DNA from: Euonymus europaeus
Lineage: Eukaryota > Streptophyta > Magnoliopsida > Celastrales > Celastraceae
DNA: 64,000 bases
Direction of reading: 5' to 3'
NCBI GenBank assembly: GCA_963580455.1
Contig: OY756965.1
Span: 23,968,902 to 24,032,901 of the forward strand
Of the stretch, positions 61,617 through 64,000 are shown piece after piece; within the stretch, counting starts at the first letter, position 1; every line of letters starts with the position of its first letter. Under the pieces are notes generated by a model. That model was not told where the DNA came from. It saw only the letters and a list, made by a program, of their open reading frames with translations, and made no database searches. The translations under genes and the position numbers were made by a program.

Positions 61617-63270
61617 ATGGCTTCTCTTGCGCTCTCCAGTCCAACTCTATCCACTCCGTTTCTGCCACAAAAATCGTAAGCTATCTTTCTCTTTCTTTAA
61701 ACGAATTTTGGCTTCAATTTCTCTTTTTTAAACTTACAAAGACGCGGTTTTTTTGTTGAATCCAACTACTCTTTTGGTTTGTCTTGAGTGTTCCCCGGAC
61801 ATTATAATCGTGTTTGATAATACTCTGTTTGAATTTTCTTTTTCCCTTGTGATTCGTTATATTTGAGTGAAGTTCACGGTTCTCAAATCTTAGCTTTTGT
61901 TTTTTTGTGAAGTTTATGTAATGGAAATCCGAAGAAGGCCACAGCAGCATTCCCTTATACCCCAATTTGTAGAAGCTTTAGAAGCCCTAGATGTGCAGTA
62001 AATGCCCCTTCTGAAGGTATATTTAATCTTCTTTCCCTTTTGTAGTGATTGCTTTGGATTTATGTGTACGCTGTACCACCTTATAATTTCTCTTTTGGAA
62101 CATTAACTACGTTATCTTTTTTATTCAATAACTTTTAAGGGCCTCCTTATAACAGATGCTGTTCAGGTGAAATGAAATTGTTAGTGGTGGTGGATGTTTA
62201 AGAATATGCTTTAAGATGTGATGTTCTCTTTAATCTTTATCTTTCATTATAGTTGATCTAGGGTTTTGCACTGTTAAAGGATTCTAGTAAATATGAAGGT
62301 GGTCAGAGGGTTTACTTGTGCTCAAGCATGCAGCAAGAGTTAAGTTGGTGTTGGAGAGAGTAATGGTTAACCGTCTGATTGTTCATGGTTTTCTAGTGAA
62401 GTTTTTTAACCTTCTATGGAAAAGAACGGAGAGATTTCTCTTCTTTAAAATACGCCAAAGCAATTTTACGTGACTGAATGTTTATATTTGGTGTGGAAAT
62501 TCTGTGGTTTGATTGATAATGCTGTATTCACATAAAGATCTTATCCTTAATCTGAAGTTGTGAACAATGCAGTCAACTTTGTCGTGTAGCTGGAGACGGC
62601 ATTTTACTGACCAAAATATCCATATATATATATATATATATTGTTGTATAAGTATGGATAGCTACAGAAACTGGAATCATCTTATGTTTCTTGGGCCTTG
62701 CATAGTTTAGTAAACTTTAGTTTACGTTTTCAAAATATTGTTCCCTAGAAATACCCACTGTTTTCTGATTTGGAATGTTGATGCGGTTTGCATTTGCACA
62801 AAGCACACCTCCGACATTTATCAATAATTCCATATTGTTGCTTTGTGCTGAAGTTTTATGTCATGAATGTGCTTACTATCCTTATAGGTAACACCCCAAA
62901 GTTTCCTCGGATGAATGTTTGGGATCCTTATAAACGTCTTGGTCTGAGTCCTTATGCTTCTGAGGAGGAAATTTGGGGATCTCGCAATTTTCTTTTGCAA
63001 CAATATGATGGTCATGAGAGAAGTGTAGAATCAGTAGAAGCCGCTTTTGAGAAACTACTTATGGCCAGCTTTAGAGAAAGAAAGAAAACAAAAATAAATT
63101 TGAAAAGCAGGCTAAAAAAGAAAGTGGAAGAGTCTCCACCTTGGGTCAAAAGCTTGCTCAATTTTGTAGAAGTTCCTCCAGTTGAAGTCATATTCAGAAG
63201 GTTGTTCTTGTTTGCATTCATGGGCGGCTGGAGTATCATGAATTCAGCTGAAGGTGGACCTGCTTTTCAG
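61617..63270 (+). CDS. CPP1: CPP1/CDF1 J-like chaperone of POR, chloroplast (5' part; runs off the window)
   Basis: Three exons are visible: 61617-61675, 61913-62016, 62888-63270 (phases join; 182 codons). The protein starts [20 protein letters not shown], a transit peptide. The J-like domain then begins [40 protein letters not shown] and [20 protein letters not shown] follow, and the exon ends at GPAFQ with a GT donor. The family continues with VAVSLAACVYFLN and further membrane spans, not found before 64000. The J-like domain lacks the HPD motif. CPP1 stabilises protochlorophyllide oxidoreductase (POR) and is essential for chloroplast development. Exon 2's acceptor (GAAG|TTTATG) is the least certain junction. 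A start in the later frame (62788) is intronic. Confidence 0.9.
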
Positions 63271-63710
63271 GTTTGTTTGACACACTTCTCTTGGCAACAA
63301 TTATCTTCTGAAATGTCCATTTACATCAACCACTGATGGAAATTACGTTTGGATTATATTCATCTCAATGCATAATCTCATAAAGAAAATTCCTTCTACA
63401 TTACACATTACACTGATGATCAGGTATATTTTTCTTTGATCTCTCTTTTAATTTATGATGAAAAATTTCTTTTTTGATGTCTAGTTGCCAAATGAATCTC
63501 AAGTGTGGGAAATGCTTGATATTGTTATTTTCCTGAAAAGGGGGATTCTCTCGTTTCTTCTTCTCTGGGAATCGTTATGTTTGGTTTGCCTATCTTCTGT
63601 TTTTGTTTTCAGAGAAAATGAAAACCAATTGTGAAAACAAGTGACCTTTTTTTTCCTGTCAGGAATTCGTTTTGAAGAATTCTGAAAAAGATGAGACTCA
63701 CTTTTTATCT

Positions 63711-64000
63711 TTTTTTAATGGATAAGAATTTTATTCACAAGGCACAACTGAGGCGCAAGTGCAACAAGGTTACAAGGGGCAATACATATAGCCTCTAGAA
63801 TATTGGTACTGGAACACAAAGCTTTAAAGTAGAACAAATGCTCTCAACTAGAACAATCATCACTCCTCACTTTTATCAAGTAGAAAGAAATGAAAGGTAG
63901 AAAATGCACTTCATCTCTGTCAAGATTTGTGGCAGCAAGAACATCTGGTTCTTCATGCCACAAATGTGCAAACTTCACTTCCTTCGTTGTCTTTGAAGCA
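63711..64000 (-). pseudogene. mRNA-like sequence of opposite strand in CPP1 intron 3 (possible retrocopy)
   Basis: Read on the minus strand, an open frame enters from beyond 64000 and runs 51 codons (…KFAHLWHEEPDVLAATNLDR, then FLPFISFYLIKV) to a TGA at 63844. About 110 bases later come GTGAATAAAATTC (AATAAA at 63732-63737) and a 7-base A tract (63711-63717). That is the layout of a processed mRNA end. The protein is not recognised. It could also be a LINE 3' end, or a real gene nested in the intron. Confidence 0.35.

Noticed and set aside
1..64000. CRISPR arrays, prokaryotic operons, phage or toxin-antitoxin systems
   Set aside because: The window is a plant nuclear region with spliced genes; the tandem repeats seen have no spacer architecture.

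Overview
This is nuclear DNA from a flowering plant, a eudicot. The genes are intron-rich, with GT-AG introns that are AT-rich. The spacers are AT-rich and hold a Stowaway-type MITE, tRNA-derived SINE pieces, a Mutator-like remnant and retroposed sequences. The proteins are plant-specific or plant-type. All exon models were joined by eye from reading frame, splice signals and recalled family sequences; nothing was aligned by computer.

Layout. 334-6766 (-): DDX18/Has1-type DEAD-box RNA helicase, 12 exons, about 604 aa, with a retroposon bounded by a 10-bp target-site duplication in intron 1. 6.9-10.7 kb: spacer with a MITE and a Mutator-like remnant carrying a FAR1-like fragment. 11145-15837 (+): kinesin-8, with mitotic MSA-type promoter motifs. 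16-19 kb: spacer with a Stowaway MITE and two local tandem duplications. 19203-19946 (-): single-exon MIZU-KUSSEI1-like (DUF617) protein. 20981-27700 (-): NC2-beta/Dr1 (NF-YB13), 5 exons, with a 3.7-kb first intron rich in SINE sequence. 30804-40361 (+): TOUGH (TGH), 16 exons, about 1002 aa. 42491-49139 (+): P4-ATPase (ALA8-12 type), 11 exons, 1140 aa. 52.35-52.8 kb (+): MIR162 with a TATA box, two tandem micro-ORFs and the hairpin. 56181-56678 (-): AP2/ERF factor. 58041-60878 (-): chloroplast calcium-sensing protein CaS, 6 exons, 391 aa. 61617 to beyond the end (+): CPP1/CDF1, with an mRNA-like sequence of opposite strand in its third intron.

Context. From memory, DUF617, NF-YB13, TGH, MIR162b, CaS and CPP1 are neighbours on Arabidopsis chromosome 5 (around AT5G23040-AT5G23100). 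The window would therefore be a conserved microsyntenic block into which the P4-ATPase and the ERF gene fall. Two members act on DCL1: TGH is a cofactor of DCL1 pri-miRNA processing, and miR162 represses DCL1 mRNA. CaS and CPP1 are divergently placed chloroplast membrane protein genes. No CRISPR array, phage, bacterial operon or true tRNA/rRNA gene was seen. The least described element is the pair of MYAYAAS-starting micro-ORFs just downstream of the MIR162 TATA box.
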